64,000 bases of DNA, taken from JAENVU01 sp963756815 (lineage in GTDB: Bacteria > Actinomycetota > Acidimicrobiia > IMCC26256 > JAENVU01). The stretch lies in NCBI GenBank assembly GCA_963756815.1, contig CAVWPR010000005.1:248001-312000 (forward strand), in the 5' to 3' direction. Below, piece by piece: positions 61,985 to 64,000 of this stretch. A program made the translations under genes and the position numbers. The notes under the pieces are model-generated. The model was not told the origin of the DNA and made no database searches. It was given only the letters and a program-made list of their open reading frames with translations. The first letter of the stretch is position 1; the number at the start of each line of letters is the position of its first letter.

Positions 61985-63905
61985 TCGGTTCGCTCGACGC
62001 ACACGTCCCCGAGGGCCCGATCGCCGAGAAGTGGGACAACCACAAGTTCGACGTCAAGCTCGTCAACCCCGCCAACAAGCGGAAGTTCCACGTGCTCGTC
62101 GTGGGCTCGGGCCTCGCCGGTGCCAGCGCGGCGGCCACGCTCGGCGAGCTCGGCTACCGCGTCACGATGCTCACGTTCCACGACACGCCGCGTCGCGCGC
62201 ACTCGATCGCCGCGCAGGGCGGCATCAACGCGGCGAAGAACTACCGGAACGACGGCGACTCCGTGCAGCGCCTGTTCTACGACACGGTGAAGGGCGGCGA
62301 CTTCCGCGCCCGGGAGGCGAACGTGTACCGCCTCGCGCAGGTGTCGGTGAACATCATCGACCAGTGCGTGGCCCAGGGCGTGCCGTTCGCGCGCGAGTAC
62401 GGCGGCCTGCTCGACAACCGCTCGTTCGGCGGCGCGCAGGTGTCGCGCACGTTCTACGCGCGCGGTCAGACCGGCCAGCAGCTGCTGCTCGGCGCCTACC
62501 AGGCGCTCGCTCGCCAGGTGCACCTCGGCAACGTCGAGCTGCACACCCGCACCGAGATGCTCGACCTCGTGACGAAGGACGGGCGCGCCTGCGGGGTCGT
62601 CGCCCGGCACCTCGTCACCGGCGCGATCACGCCGTTCTCCGCGCACGCGGTGGTGCTCGCCACCGGCGGGTACGGCAACGTCTTCTTCCTCTCGACCAAC
62701 GCCAAGGCGTCGAACGTCACCGCGGCGTGGCGGGCGCACAAGCGCGGCGCGCTCGATGGCGAACCCGTGCTTCACCCAGATCCACCCCACGTGCATCCCG
62801 GCGAGCGACGACTTCCAGTCGAAGCTCACGCTGATGAGCGAGTCGCTCCGCAACGACGGCCGCATCTGGGTGCCCCAGCAGTTCGACGACCCGCGTCCGC
62901 CGGACCAGATCCCGGAGAGCGAGCGCGACTACTACCTCGAGCGCCGCTACCCCGCGTTCGGCAACCTGGTCCCTCGCGACGTCGCGTCGCGGGCCGTCGA
63001 AGCGCGAGGTCGACGCCGGCCGGGGCGTGGGTCCGATCAAGAACGGCGTGTACCTCGACTTCGGCGAGGCCATCCAGCGGCTCGGCCGCCACGCGATCGA
63101 GGAGCGCTACGGGAACCTCTTCCAGATGTACGACCGCATCACCGGGGAGGACCCGTACCAGGTGCCGATGCGGATCTACCCCGCCGTCCACTACACGATG
63201 GGCGGGCTCTGGGTGGACTACAACCTGATGAGCAACGTCCCCGGGCTGTTCGTGCTCGGCGAGGCGAACTTCTCGGACCACGGCGCCAACCGGCTCGGCG
63301 CGAGCGCGCTGATGCAGGGCCTGGCCGACGGGTACTTCGTCCTCCCCGCGACGATCAACGACTACCTCGCACCGTTGCTCGGCACCCAGCCGCTCGACCC
63401 CGCCGATCCGGCGTTCGTCGAGGCGGAGGCGAACGTCGCGGAGCAGACCGCGCGCATGCTGAACGTCAAGGGCACGCGCTCGGTGGACCACTTCCACCGC
63501 GAGCTCGGCAAGATCATGTGGGACAACTGCGGCATGGAGCGCAGCGCCGAGAGCCTCGACAAGGCGATCGCCGAGATCCCGGTGCTGCGCGAGGAGTTCT
63601 GGGCCGACGTCCGGGTGCTCGGCGAGAACGAGTCGTTCAACCAGAGCCTGGAGAAGGCCGGCCGCGTCGCCGACTTCCTCGAGTTCGGTGAGCTGCTCGT
63701 GCGCGACGCCCGCCACCGCGAGGAGTCCTGCGGCGGGCACTTCCGCGTCGAGTACCAGACCGACGAGGGCGAGGCGCTGCGGCGCGACGACGAGTTCGCG
63801 TACGTCGCGGCGTGGGAGTGGGAGGGCGTCGGCAACGCACCGGCGCTCCACAAGGAGCCCCTCGAGTTCGAGAACGTCCACCTCGCCCAGCGCAGCTACA
63901 AGTAG
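61981..63905 (+). CDS. sdhA: Succinate dehydrogenase flavoprotein subunit, two frameshifts
   Basis: FAD-binding subunit oxidising succinate to fumarate. Rossmann motif VLVVGSGLAGASAAATLGEL, the flavinylated His in RRAHSIAAQGGINAAK, then AVVLATGGYGNVFFLSTNAK. Near 62757 one extra G moves the frame to MANPCFTQIHPTCIP, and near 63000 another moves it to GVGPIKNGVYLDFGEAI. Both repairs restore family sequence (RGAL-MANPC; RAVKREVDAGRGVG). The C-terminal part has VHYTMGGLWVDY and GEANFSDHGANRLGASALMQG. About 640 residues in total. GTG 61981 overlaps the sdhC stop. Confidence 0.92.
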
Positions 63906-63920
63906 GAGGCGACAGAGTCG

Positions 63921-64000
63921 TGGATCTGACCCTTCGTGTCTGGCGCCAGGCCGGCCCCGACGCCACCGGTCGCTTCGAGACCTACGCCATGCCGGGCGTG
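63921..64000 (+). CDS. sdhB: Succinate dehydrogenase iron-sulfur subunit, truncated by the window edge
   Basis: Starts at GTG 63921, with GGAGG 15 bases after the sdhA stop. Only 26 residues are visible (DLTLRVWRQAGPDATGRFETY...), the normal opening of the SdhB/FrdB N-terminal ferredoxin domain in type-B enzymes. Position after sdhA makes the call secure despite the short view. Confidence 0.8.

Overview
The window is a very GC-rich bacterial chromosome segment. Gene content points to a deep-branching actinobacterium, probably class Acidimicrobiia: two WhiB-type Fe-S regulators, a UPF0182 membrane protein, an F420-type LLM oxidoreductase, SUF-type Fe-S assembly, an ECF sigma/anti-sigma/RseB cluster, and many starts with a TAnnnT -10 box about 7 nt upstream (leaderless-type expression). 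The class assignment is inference. No rRNA, tRNA, CRISPR array, insertion sequence or prophage was seen.

Layout. 0-3 kb: edge-truncated glycosyltransferase-like gene, adenine deaminase, secreted metzincin-like lipoprotein. 3-11 kb: split SUF system; sufC1-sufS-sufU run right and sufB-sufD-Rieske-sufC2 run left, converging around an L,D-transpeptidase, and both outer promoters carry the same small palindrome. 11-20 kb: envelope and shape genes (UPF0182, DivIVA-like coiled coil, PDZ-Lon-like protease, sortase, MreB). 20-28 kb: MoaE, a PDZ protein with a dead protease domain, a fused siroheme decarboxylase, an epimerase, a DUF2342 protein lacking HExxH, an Eis-like acetyltransferase and an MFS protein. 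28-39.5 kb: phosphate block (ppk, Nudix, SixA, SurE, peroxiredoxin, pstSCAB with its two-component system, divergent phoU) with PHO-box-like repeats before ppk and pstS. 39.5-44 kb: envelope stress (HtrA, WhiB, RseB-like, anti-sigma, ECF sigma, TatA); htrA and whiB share back-to-back ECF promoters. 44-50 kb: LLM oxidoreductase, FtcD-like protein, second WhiB, second two-component pair, DJ-1 and GlxA proteins. 50-58.5 kb: VWA protein and MoxR ATPase flanking damaged MFS and GH1 genes, then a zincin. 58.5-64 kb: GH2 glycosidase and the sdhCAB operon running off the right edge.

At least fifteen single-base indels interrupt otherwise good genes (adenine deaminase, sufS, L,D-transpeptidase, DivIVA-like, ppk, surE, phoU, MFS, GH1, GH2, sdhA). 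Most look like one extra base, so sequencing or assembly error is the simplest explanation. For these genes I give the span of the reconstructed gene and say where the frame changes.
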